A stretch of DNA of 44,966 bases. It comes from Glycomyces buryatensis (GTDB taxonomy: Bacteria > Actinomycetota > Actinomycetes > Mycobacteriales > Micromonosporaceae). The DNA lies in contig NZ_STGY01000081.1 in assembly GCF_004912275.1 (NCBI RefSeq), positions 2,929-47,894 on the forward strand, read 5' to 3'. The first letter of the stretch is position 1, and every line of letters begins with the position of its first letter. Both the position numbers and the translations under genes were made by a program. Below the pieces are notes generated by a model that saw only the letters and a list, made by a program, of their open reading frames with translations, was not told where the DNA came from and did no database searches. Shown in pieces: positions 31,274 through 38,890 of the stretch.

Positions 31274-33318
31274 AACTCCAGCCGCCCTGGCTCGCCCGCG
31301 TCCTCGACGCGGACGGCCGCACCGCCGGCACCGGCATCGCCGTCGATGCCGAGCACGTCCTCACCCGCATCGGCGAGAACCGGCCCCACGGCCCCGTCCG
31401 CGTCGAATTCCCGTTCCTGCCGGAGCCGGTCACGATCGAAGCCGAGATCGCCGAACTCCTCGGCGCCGGGCCTCGCCCGGCGGCGCTGCTGCGACTCGCC
31501 CAACCCGTTCCCGGCCTGACCGGCCCCTCCGCACCGGCCCCCTTGGGCAGGTCCGGGCACCTTGACGGCCGCGCGGTGCGCCTGCTGGGCTTCACCGCGG
31601 GCGAGGCGGCGGACCTCGCGACCGGGGAGGCCGAAGCGGGACCGGCCGACGCGGTGGACCGGATGCGGCTGCGCCCGGCCGGCGTCCGCGACTGGGACGT
31701 CGACGCCGGCGCCGTCGGCGGTCCGGTGTGGGACAAGCGAAGCCGCCGAGTCATCGGCCAGATCACCGAGATCGACGACCGCCGCGAACACGCCCTCGCG
31801 ATCCCCCTCGACCACCTCCCCGGCTTCGACCGGCTCGGCGCGCTCGACGCGGACGCCACCGCGGATCTGGGACCGCACCTCCCCAGGGCTACGGAACTCG
31901 GGTCCCCGGTCACCCTGCCTCCGGGCGGCTGGACTCCGGGCGCCCCGCCCGCACATACCTGGCGCCCGACGCGCCGCACGCTCGTCGTGCTGCTCGCGGC
32001 CGCCGCCGCGGTGGCGGTGGCCGTGCCGCTGGTCTGGAAGTTCTTCCTCGACCCGTACCGCCAGCGTCCGTTCGATGAGCTGGAGTCCGTCGCGACCGGG
32101 ATCGATTACGCCGACGACGACCCCGGATTCGAAGAGATATACCTGGCGCAGGACCACGCCCTGTTCGTCTACACCGGATCGGACTCCACGGTCTACCTCC
32201 ACGGCGTCGACGCCGACAGCGGCGAGTCGATCTGGAGCCGCCCCGCCGAGATCGCCGCGAGCCCCGACTTCGACGACGACTACTACGAAGACGACGAGTC
32301 TCGCCCCTATTTCTCGACGGTGGTCTCGGACGGTCTCATCGCCGTCGCCGTCGAAGACCGGTCCGACGACTCCTCCGAATACAAGGACTACGAGGGCTAC
32401 TCCCCCACCGAGTACGTATGGCATTTCTTCGACTGGGACACGGGTCGCGGGATCGGGACCGTCGACGGCGCCTCGTCCCAGGGGTGGCCGGTCGGGGACC
32501 GACTGGTCACCACCGACGCCGCGGATACCACCGTCTCCGTGTACGACAACCGGGGCAGCGAGCTTCAGCAGTGGGCCGCGCCCTCCGACGAAGGGGTCGT
32601 GAGTCTCAACCCGGCCCGGACCTGGGACGCCTACCTCGACGCCGACTTCGGCTTCACCGACGGCCGGGTCCTGGTCGCCTCCGAGGACGACCGGGTCGAG
32701 CTCTACGAGGTCGGCTCGTCCGAGCCGCTGGCCTCCGGGCAGATTCCCACCGATGACTACCTCCTCTACGAGGACCGGCTGTTCACGCTTGACGGCGGCG
32801 CCATCGGCGTCTACGACCTGGACACCCTGGAGTTCGACCACGAGCATGAGCTCGCCGACGCCGCCGTGGACGAGTACGGCTACCTGTACGTCTGCGGCGA
32901 GACCCGGATCTGCGTCGACACCTACCCCGACTACGAGGACGGCGTCCCCCACCACCTCACGGTCTACGACTTCGACGACCAAGAGGTCGTCTTCGAACTC
33001 GACGACTACGGCGGGGCGGTCCCGGCCGGCCGGCACCTCCTGGTCTGGGACGAGGGAGGCCAGGCGAACACCACCCGCATCTACGACCACGACTTCGATC
33101 CCGTGGGCGAGGCGATCGACGGCTTCGCCTATCCCATCGACGGCGGCAGCGCGCTGCTGGGCACCCAGGGCATGAGCGGACCGCTCATCGGCCTCGGCGT
33201 CCACGACGGCGAGCAGACGACCCTCACCGACGAGCTGGACGCCGAGAACTGCACCGCCTCCGACAGCCGTCTGGCCTGCTTCCACGGCGACGGCATGTGG
33301 ATCTACCGCTTCCGTTAG
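31270..33318 (+). CDS. Trypsin-like pseudo-protease with TM helix and PQQ-like beta-propeller
   Basis: This 682-aa protein has a trypsin-like domain (residues 1-200: GTGIAVDAEHVLT start, GGPVWDKRSRRVIG end), a Pro-rich linker, one TM helix (about 236-257) and an extracytoplasmic propeller of repeated Asp-rich blades (VYLHGVDADSGESIW, VSVYDNRGSELQQW, VELYEVGSSEPLAS, IGVYDLDTLEFDH). The catalytic His position reads RIGE after VLT where CAHV is usual, and the Ser position reads GAVGG (Val about 149) where GDSGG is usual. It is therefore probably inactive and may serve as a binding or sensor module. ATG overlaps the previous stop (ATGA). Confidence 0.8.
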   Translation: MKLQPPWLARVLDADGRTAGTGIAVDAEHVLTRIGENRPHGPVRVEFPFLPEPVTIEAEIAELLGAGPRPAALLRLAQPVPGLTGPSAPAPLGRSGHLDGRAVRLLGFTAGEAADLATGEAEAGPADAVDRMRLRPAGVRDWDVDAGAVGGPVWDKRSRRVIGQITEIDDRREHALAIPLDHLPGFDRLGALDADATADLGPHLPRATELGSPVTLPPGGWTPGAPPAHTWRPTRRTLVVLLAAAAAVAVAVPLVWKFFLDPYRQRPFDELESVATGIDYADDDPGFEEIYLAQDHALFVYTGSDSTVYLHGVDADSGESIWSRPAEIAASPDFDDDYYEDDESRPYFSTVVSDGLIAVAVEDRSDDSSEYKDYEGYSPTEYVWHFFDWDTGRGIGTVDGASSQGWPVGDRLVTTDAADTTVSVYDNRGSELQQWAAPSDEGVVSLNPARTWDAYLDADFGFTDGRVLVASEDDRVELYEVGSSEPLASGQIPTDDYLLYEDRLFTLDGGAIGVYDLDTLEFDHEHELADAAVDEYGYLYVCGETRICVDTYPDYEDGVPHHLTVYDFDDQEVVFELDDYGGAVPAGRHLLVWDEGGQANTTRIYDHDFDPVGEAIDGFAYPIDGGSALLGTQGMSGPLIGLGVHDGEQTTLTDELDAENCTASDSRLACFHGDGMWIYRFR

Positions 33319-33335
33319 GCGGGAAAGGAACCGAG

Positions 33336-35024
33336 ATGACCGATACGAATCGACCGCCCGCCCGGACGCCGTCCGGGCCCGCGACCGAGCGGCTCAATGC
33401 CGCCACCCGCCACCTGTGCGCGGGGGCCCACATCGACGACCGGTTCCGCAACCGGGTGCTCGGCGAGGTCTACGACCGGCCCGAGCTGGCCGTCGCCCCG
33501 AACCCCGGCATCGACACCGCGCCGGTGCTTCGGCACATGCTGTTCGCGCGCTCGGCGACCAGCATCGAATACGCCGTGACCGCGGTGCTGTTCATCGTGT
33601 GCATCCTCATCGCCGGATCGGGCCGGGGCACCCTGCTGACCGTGCTCCTGGTGTGGGGCGCGGCCACCACCGCCGTGGTGGCGAGCTGGGGCTCGGCCGG
33701 CCTGTCCGCTAGGGAGCGGGCCCGCCGCATCCGGAAGCTCGCGGCCGGGGTCGGCGTCCTTGGTGCGGCGGTCGCGGTCCTGGCCTTCTACGAGACCGTC
33801 TTCGCCGGCCCGCAGTACGACCAATTCGGGTTCCGGGTCGACTCCGGTGCCGCGAGCGACGAGGGCGTGCCGATCTGGGTGCCGCTGCTCATCCTGCTCA
33901 CAGTCAACCTCCTGTTCGGACTCGTCAGGGTGGCGCGGATCCTGGCGATCCGGGACGGACGGCCCCCGCCGCAGGAGGAGACCCCGCGGCTGACGGAGAT
34001 CGCCGCCGCGGCCGACAGCCCGGTCATCAGCTACGCGTCCGGCGCACCCCCGTTCGTCGGATTCGGCGACAACGTCGCCACCTGGCAGATCGCCCTGCTG
34101 CTCAAGCCCGGGCCGGACGTGCCCGGGGAGGCGGAGCCCGAATCCGGCTCGTGGGACGACCTCGACGCGGTGACGCTGAACCGGCACCTCAAGACCGAAC
34201 TCGCCGAGCTCGCGCACGACACCGAGCAGACGGTCCACCTGCCCGGGCTGACGATCCGCGACCAGGTGTTCGTCTCCGGACTCGACGTCACCGGCAAGAT
34301 CCTGGACATCGCCGAGCTCAGCGGCGCCACCGGCCTCCCGGTCGACTCGGTCGAGGACGTCCAGACGAACCCGGTGCACCCCGCCCGCCACTACCTCCGC
34401 TGCCAGGTCGCCTCCTGGGACGGGGAGCTGGTCACCACGGTGTTCGTCCACTCGGCCTTCCAAGGCGGGACGCTGTACCTGGAGTTCTCCAGCTACGTGC
34501 TCGCGCCGACCCGATCGGAGTACCACGTCTTCGGGCGGCGCCGTCTCCCGCGCTCGGCCACCCGGTGGTGGGGCGGGCTCCGCGCGGTGGTCCTGATGCC
34601 GGCGCTGACCGGCTACAGCGTGCTCGGCTTTGCCGACGCCGCCGCGGGCGCGGCACGGCGCGGGCTGCGACGCCTGGCCTCCGCCAGCGTCGAGCCGGGC
34701 GCGCAGGCCAAGGACGACCTGGGCGCGCAGGTGGGCCTCCGCGAACTCGGCGCGTCCACCGCCAAGGACCGCCACGCCCAGTCCCGCGACGCGGTCAAGT
34801 ACACCGAGATCCTGGAGCGCCAGGCGCTGGAGGCGGTGCTGGTCTTCCTGGAGGAGCACGGGGTCGACGTGGACGAGATGCGCGCCCGCCGGGACACCAT
34901 CGTCAACCACGGAGTCATCAACTATGGGAACTTGACCGCCGGAGTCATCGGCCGCGGCGCCACCGCAAACATCGGCGCCGTAGGCACCGGCAGCACCGGA
35001 ACTGTGAAGGGAGCCAAGCAATGA
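33336..35024 (+). CDS. Multi-TM protein with C-terminal Gly-rich motif
   Basis: This 562-aa protein has four TM helices in the first 205 residues (about 76-96, 99-118, 135-153, 178-205) and one more near 418-437. It has an ordered cytoplasmic domain between (about 220-410) with ASGAPPFVGFGDNVATWQIA and the HYLRCQVASWDGELVTT strand. I recall this in an uncharacterised actinomycete membrane family (GxxPFVGxG ... W). The C-terminal 40 residues hold G-V-I-G-R-G-A ... I-G-A-V-G-T-G-S-T-G (536-555), shared with the nucleosidase and the small protein. ATG 33336 follows AAAGGAA. Stop overlaps the next start (ATGA). Confidence 0.78.
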   Translation: MTDTNRPPARTPSGPATERLNAATRHLCAGAHIDDRFRNRVLGEVYDRPELAVAPNPGIDTAPVLRHMLFARSATSIEYAVTAVLFIVCILIAGSGRGTLLTVLLVWGAATTAVVASWGSAGLSARERARRIRKLAAGVGVLGAAVAVLAFYETVFAGPQYDQFGFRVDSGAASDEGVPIWVPLLILLTVNLLFGLVRVARILAIRDGRPPPQEETPRLTEIAAAADSPVISYASGAPPFVGFGDNVATWQIALLLKPGPDVPGEAEPESGSWDDLDAVTLNRHLKTELAELAHDTEQTVHLPGLTIRDQVFVSGLDVTGKILDIAELSGATGLPVDSVEDVQTNPVHPARHYLRCQVASWDGELVTTVFVHSAFQGGTLYLEFSSYVLAPTRSEYHVFGRRRLPRSATRWWGGLRAVVLMPALTGYSVLGFADAAAGAARRGLRRLASASVEPGAQAKDDLGAQVGLRELGASTAKDRHAQSRDAVKYTEILERQALEAVLVFLEEHGVDVDEMRARRDTIVNHGVINYGNLTAGVIGRGATANIGAVGTGSTGTVKGAKQ

Positions 35025-35443
35025 ACACGAGCGCGAAAGACGCGCCCCAGCCCGGGGAGGGCGGATTCGTCTTCCACGGCGAAGTCCAGACCGGAGTTAT
35101 CGGCACGGGGGCCTCGGCGAACGTCGGAGCCATCGGCGAGAACTCCCGCGGCCTGGTCTTCGTCGGGCGCGACGGCGCCGAGGAACGGTTGTTCGCAAAG
35201 CTGCTGGCGCTGGTCGACGAGCTGCGCGAGGCCGTCGCCGGCCACCGCGAGGCCCTCGACGACCAGCTCTTCGAGACGGTCGAATCCAACCTGGACGAGC
35301 TCGAGGAGTCGATAGAGGAAATGCGGCCCGCCGCCAAGATCCAGATGAAGCTCAGGACGCTGGAGACGCTGCTGCGGCCCTTCGACACCCTGGTCGGGCT
35401 GATCACCAAGCTCTGGGAGCTGACGCAGAAGAGCAACACCTGA
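35021..35443 (+). CDS. Small coiled-coil protein with the N-terminal Gly-rich motif
   Basis: This 140-aa protein has the shared pattern at residues 25-44 (G-V-I-G-T-G-A ... V-G-A-I-G-E-N-S-R-G), then a long acidic-basic coiled coil (about 52-115: FAKLLALVDELREAVAGHRE, LFETVESNLDELEESIEEM) and an amphipathic C-terminal helix (LRPFDTLVGLITKLWELTQK). It has no TM or enzyme motif. It is the last gene of the operon and looks like an adaptor linking the motif-bearing proteins (inference). Confidence 0.78.
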   Translation: MNTSAKDAPQPGEGGFVFHGEVQTGVIGTGASANVGAIGENSRGLVFVGRDGAEERLFAKLLALVDELREAVAGHREALDDQLFETVESNLDELEESIEEMRPAAKIQMKLRTLETLLRPFDTLVGLITKLWELTQKSNT

Positions 35444-35575
35444 TCCGGGCACGACGGGAAGCCGTGCGGCCCTGGGGGTATCGCACGACCATGAGAACTG
35501 GTAAACTTGCCGGTCAAGTCGGGCGCGCGGCCCCACCTCCGCTGCTCGGCCGAATCGGGCTTAGCCCAATGTGAG

Positions 35576-35612
35576 CTCGGGGAGGCCCCCACCGGCCTCC
35601 CCGAGTCTCTTT
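35576..35612 (+). terminator. Terminator after the nucleosidase operon
   Basis: CTCGGGGAGGCC at 35576-35587 pairs perfectly with GGCCTCCCCGAG at 35594-35605 around CCCACC, then TCTCTTT. It lies 133 bp past the operon stop at 35443. The stretch between holds no recognised gene. Confidence 0.7.
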
Positions 35613-35649
35613 CCCACCAAACAGAACAAAGTCCTCGGTGCGGTAGTCC

Positions 35650-35964
35650 CTATCGGAACCGCACGGTATAGATGTCGCCGTCGCGCACCCACGCGAGTTG
35701 CAGCGCCGCGAACATGTCGTCCACGATCTCCGCATCCGGCAGGCCGTAGAGCTTGCCGACGCTGCGCCCCCGGTAGTGCCACAGCAGGCCCGATTGGACC
35801 TGCCCGGCGTCGGCGGTGTGCTTGCCGCAGGAAGGCGCGCACCGGTACATCGCCTGGCCGCTGCGGTCGTACTCGATCGCCATGACCTGCTGACACATTG
35901 AGCTCCGCAACTTCCCTGCGGCGGCAGCCTGTAGCAACGTCTGGGCCTCGAGACGTTCCATCAT
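35650..35964 (-). CDS. Unrecognised small protein with Cys/His cluster
   Basis: This 104-aa protein begins MMERLEAQTLLQAAAAGKLR and has MCQQVMAIEYD and RCAPSCGKHTADAG. Cys spacing could support a zinc-binding or redox role. The C-terminus (GLLWHYRGRSVGKLYGLPDA, then DIYTVRFR) is mixed alpha/beta. ATG 35964 has GAGAGGGG upstream; an in-frame TTG at 35973 is also possible. I do not recognise the family. It is divergent from the DUF397 gene across a palindrome-rich region. Confidence 0.65.
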   Translation of the reverse strand: MMERLEAQTLLQAAAAGKLRSSMCQQVMAIEYDRSGQAMYRCAPSCGKHTADAGQVQSGLLWHYRGRSVGKLYGLPDAEIVDDMFAALQLAWVRDGDIYTVRFR

Positions 35965-36456
35965 GCAACCCAACCCCTCTCCGGGTGACGGTCTGGCCGA
36001 CCGGTTGAACCGGTGCGGCCTTGTTCAACGAAGTACGGAATCCGGTTGTGAGATGTAGGTCGCCAGTACACGAAGACGGTTTCCACCCAAGAGATCCCAC
36101 CAAGGCCCCTCTGGACGGTCACCGTCGTGGTCACCGAACGCCGTTAGCGACAACGAGTCTTCAACCACGATCGCATGAGATGAGCGATCTGTCTATGTGC
36201 ATTGTCACATTCATCGTAGCATGCATGCGCACCGGGCAGATGCACGTGCATTTGCGCGCGCAAGCTCGCGTGCAATTACAGAATGTAATGTGCGACACTG
36301 TCTTGGACCTTCGTTCGGGAAGTCGGGAAATCCCTGGGCGGCAGCTGATTCGGCAGGACCGGCGCCTCGCCCGGGGAGGACTGCGGCCTCAGACCGTCGG
36401 TCACCGGCAAATCGAGATACCGGCCGGACCCCCGGCCACTGGTGGAAGGAATTTCG
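35965..36456. other. 492-bp intergenic region with palindrome cluster
   Basis: No protein gene is supported here. It separates the Cys-cluster gene (minus) from the DUF397 gene (plus). Five perfect inverted repeats crowd 36195-36289 and are described in their own entry. The rest shows only ordinary high-GC sequence. Confidence 0.6.
36195..36289. repeat. Cluster of five perfect palindromes / inverted repeats
   Basis: Elements: ATGTG-N6-CACAT (36195-36210), GCATGCATGC (36219-36228), TGCACGTGCA (36241-36250), TTGCGCGCGCAA (36252-36263), ATTACA-gaa-TGTAAT (36275-36289). They lie 170-260 bp upstream of the DUF397 gene. A cluster of this density suggests a multi-site regulatory region or origin-like element; none is a terminator. 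Confidence 0.6.
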
Positions 36457-36699
36457 ATGAACAAGGCACGTAACGGAATCCTGACGGGGGAACTCCCCTC
36501 GTCGATCGTCTGGCAGAAGGCCGAACGCAGCAACTCTCAGGGAGCCTGCGTCGAGATGGCCGCCCTGCCAGGCGGCGAGGAGATCGCGGTCCGCAACTCG
36601 CGCGACCCCGAGGGCCCGGCCCTCATCTACACCGTGGATGAGATCCGTGCACTCGTCGCTGGCGCGCAGGACGGCGACTTCGACAACCTGATCGCCTAG
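36457..36699 (+). CDS. DUF397 small protein
   Basis: This 80-aa protein has the DUF397 layout: WQKAERSNSQGACVEMA, then EEIAVRNSRDPEGPALIYT and a final helix. DUF397 proteins are encoded next to XRE/DUF5753 regulators in streptomycetes and relatives and affect development; toxin-antitoxin-like behaviour has been suggested for some. ATG 36457 has GGAAGGA upstream. The cognate XRE gene follows 133 bp later. Confidence 0.9.
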   Translation: MNKARNGILTGELPSSIVWQKAERSNSQGACVEMAALPGGEEIAVRNSRDPEGPALIYTVDEIRALVAGAQDGDFDNLIA

Positions 36700-36735
36700 T
36701 CCGCATTTCAGCGGTACCGGGGATCACCCGGACCT

Positions 36736-36786
36736 ACGCTCACCCTGGCACGGCAGCCGTTCCGGTTACGCTGTCAGGGTGAGCGT
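36736..36786. repeat. Perfect 12-bp inverted repeat upstream of the XRE/DUF5753 gene
   Basis: ACGCTCACCCTG at 36736-36747 is perfectly inverted as CAGGGTGAGCGT at 36775-36786 with a 27-nt spacer, between the DUF397 stop and the XRE start. It is a candidate operator for the regulator, or an attenuator; there is no U-tract. Confidence 0.6.
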
Positions 36787-36831
36787 TTCGTTTAGAACCG
36801 CCTCCGAGCCGAACGTCGGGAGGTGCGCGGC

Positions 36832-37728
36832 ATGAGCAAGAGGAATGCACCCCCTGCCGGCGGTTCCGCCGGCGGTCCCACAGCGCTGCGCATGATCATG
36901 GGCGGCTACCTCAGGCGCCTGCGCGAAGGCGCGAACGTCACCCGCGAAGAGGCGGCGTTCGAGATCCGCGCCTCGGCCTCGAAGATCAGCCGCATGGAGC
37001 TGGGGCGAGTCAGCTTCAAACCCCGTGACATCAAGGACCTGCTGGTCATGTACGGCGTCGGGGACGATGCCGAGATCGAGCGGCTGCTGGTCCTCGTCGT
37101 GGAGGCCAACGAACCCGGCTGGTGGCACCGTTACGGCGAGGCCCTGCCGGACTGGTTCAGCGCCTACCTGGACCTGGAGGGCGCGGCCTCGGTCATCCGC
37201 TCCTACGACGTCCAGTTCATCCCCGGCCTGCTCCAGACCCGGGACTACGCGCGCTCGGTGTTCATGATCGGCTTCGGCACGATCACGCTGCAGGAGATCG
37301 ACGACCGCGTCAAGGTCCGCTCCGACCGCAAGAAGATCCTCACCAGGGAGAAGAACCCAGCCACCTTGTGGACGGTCATCGACGAGGCCGCCCTGCACCG
37401 CCCCATCGGCGGCCGCGAGGTCATGCGGGCGCAGCTCGAAGCCCTCATCGAGGCCTGCGAAATGCGCAATGTGCTCATCCAGATCATCCCGTTCTCCACG
37501 GGGCGCCACTCGGGCGCCGGCGGCGCCTTCACCTGGCTGCGCTTCAACGACTCCGAACTGAACGACGTCGTCTACCTGGAGCACCTCACCTCCGGGCTCT
37601 ACCTCGACCGCGAGGACGAGGTCGACACCTACAAGGCCGCGATGGAGCACCTGTGCGTCCAGGCCCTGCAGCCGAACGAGACGCCGGACTTCATCCGCAA
37701 GATCCTGGTCGACCACTACTCTCAGTGA
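36832..37728 (+). CDS. XRE-family regulator with DUF5753 domain
   Basis: This 298-aa protein has an N-terminal HTH (about residues 20-75: LRMIMGGYLRRLREGANVTR, SASKISRMELGRVSFKPRDI) followed by the DUF5753 domain (about 100-290), with WWHRYGEALPDWFSAYLDLE, YDVQFIPGLLQTRDYARSV, DEAALHRPIGGREVM and IIPFSTGRHSGAGGAFTWL. This is the usual partner of DUF397. ATG 36832 has GGGAGGTG upstream. It is convergent with the methyltransferase gene. Confidence 0.92.
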   Translation: MSKRNAPPAGGSAGGPTALRMIMGGYLRRLREGANVTREEAAFEIRASASKISRMELGRVSFKPRDIKDLLVMYGVGDDAEIERLLVLVVEANEPGWWHRYGEALPDWFSAYLDLEGAASVIRSYDVQFIPGLLQTRDYARSVFMIGFGTITLQEIDDRVKVRSDRKKILTREKNPATLWTVIDEAALHRPIGGREVMRAQLEALIEACEMRNVLIQIIPFSTGRHSGAGGAFTWLRFNDSELNDVVYLEHLTSGLYLDREDEVDTYKAAMEHLCVQALQPNETPDFIRKILVDHYSQ

Positions 37729-37803
37729 CGAACGCTCGCATCGAGGCGGCCCGGGATGCGGCTCCACCATTCGGTGCGACCGAGCCAAAGTCACCCGAAA
37801 GAG

Positions 37804-37841
37804 TGAAGCAAAAGCAGGCGCGCGGCCGAGCCGCGCGCCTG
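37804..37841 (-). terminator. Terminator between convergent genes
   Basis: CAGGCGCGCGGC at 37815-37826 pairs with GCCGCGCGCCTG at 37830-37841, loop CGA. On the minus strand CTTTTGCTTC follows, so it ends the methyltransferase transcript; it may also stop the XRE transcript. Confidence 0.75.
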
Positions 37842-37858
37842 AAACTATTCCGTTGCTT

Positions 37859-38701
37859 CTATTCCTTGTAGCCGATGGCGCCCATCATGATCCGCAGCGA
37901 CGGATCCAGGTCCTCGACCGCCGGGACCTCCTTGTCTGGCTCCTCGGGGAACCAGCGCGACACGAAGTCGAGCCCCGGAGGCACCAGCGGCAGGCCGCAG
38001 AAGTGCTCCTCGATCTTCTCGGGCTTGCGGACCCAGCCGTTGCCGAGGCTCTCCAGCCCGGCCTTCTCGATCTCCTTCTGGACCGGGTCACCGGTGTCGG
38101 CGAAGTCGGTCATGAGCAGGTAGGACCCGCTCGGGCAGGCGTCGAGCAGGGCCTGGACCCACTCGCCGGGCCGCTCGTCGTCGTGGAAGTGCATGAACAG
38201 GCCGACGATCATCAGCCCGACGGGGCGGGTGAAGTCGATGGCCTTCAGGACGTCCGGGTGGGTCAGGATGCCCTCGGGGTCGCGCAGGTCGGCGGTGACG
38301 ATCGTGGTCGACTTGTTGGTCGCCAGCAGGGCGCGGCCGTGGGCCAGCACGATCGGGTCGTTGTCGACGTAGACGACGGTCGCGTCAGGGTTGATCTCCT
38401 GGGCCACCTGGTGGGTGTTCCGCATGGTCGGGAGGCCGGCTCCGACATCGAGGAACTGGTCGATCCCCTTGCGGGCCATGTAGGCGACGCCCTTTTCGAG
38501 CCCCGCCCGGTTGTCGAGTGCGACTTCGCGCGAGCCGGGCACGAACTTCATGTAGGAGGCGGCACCATCGCGGTCGGCCGCGAAGTTGTCCTTGCCGCCG
38601 AGGATCGCGTCGTAGACGCGCGCGATCGTGGGCCTTGAGATGTCGAATTCGGGCTTGTACGGGGGGTCTTCACCGGACACGACGGCTGCTTCTTCGCTCA
38701 T
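37859..38701 (-). CDS. DUF574-type SAM-dependent methyltransferase
   Basis: This 280-aa protein matches the actinobacterial Methyltransf_19/DUF574 family: RPTIARVYDAILGGKDNFAA near the N-terminus, QFLDVGAGLPTMRNTHQVAQ as the SAM motif, VVYVDNDPIVLAHGRAL and VGLMIVGLFMHFHDDE. The substrate is unknown. The family is abundant in Streptomyces and relatives and often lies near XRE/DUF397 genes, as here. I prefer ATG 38701; an in-frame GTG lies at 38710. The C-terminus ends in GAIGYKE. Confidence 0.88.
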   Translation of the reverse strand: MSEEAAVVSGEDPPYKPEFDISRPTIARVYDAILGGKDNFAADRDGAASYMKFVPGSREVALDNRAGLEKGVAYMARKGIDQFLDVGAGLPTMRNTHQVAQEINPDATVVYVDNDPIVLAHGRALLATNKSTTIVTADLRDPEGILTHPDVLKAIDFTRPVGLMIVGLFMHFHDDERPGEWVQALLDACPSGSYLLMTDFADTGDPVQKEIEKAGLESLGNGWVRKPEKIEEHFCGLPLVPPGLDFVSRWFPEEPDKEVPAVEDLDPSLRIMMGAIGYKE

Positions 38702-38793
38702 CGCCACCACCTCTTCGTCGAAGGAACGTTGCCGCTCATCGTACGACGCTGATCACAGTGGCGCCCTTCGGTATCGTGCCATCCAACCACAGA

Positions 38794-38827
38794 GGGCCCA
38801 ACGATCCGCAAACGAATCATTGGGCCC
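38794..38827 (-). terminator. Hairpin after the LCP gene
   Basis: GGGCCCAACGAT at 38794-38805 pairs with ATCATTGGGCCC at 38816-38827 (one G-U). It lies about 65 bp past the LCP stop (38891). The following minus-strand sequence has no U-tract, so function as terminator is uncertain. Confidence 0.45.
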
Positions 38828-38890
38828 ACCAAGCACTTTGGGGAACAACTGTGCGATTAAGAGGAACGGTTCGTCGTCGCGGGAGCGGCG

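Noticed and set aside
31123..33285. 720-codon minus-strand ORF opposite the pseudo-protease gene
   Set aside because: Antisense shadow in high-GC DNA: Val/Gly/Asp-rich without motifs, no ribosome site, and the plus strand encodes a coherent TM plus propeller protein.
33315..35021. 568-codon minus-strand ORF opposite the multi-TM gene
   Set aside because: Antisense shadow: composition-biased and domain-free. The plus strand has a good ribosome site and the shared motif.
35561..36103. 180-codon minus-strand ORF covering the Cys-cluster gene and upstream region
   Set aside because: It runs through a terminator hairpin and is in a different frame from the better-supported 104-aa protein at 35650-35964.
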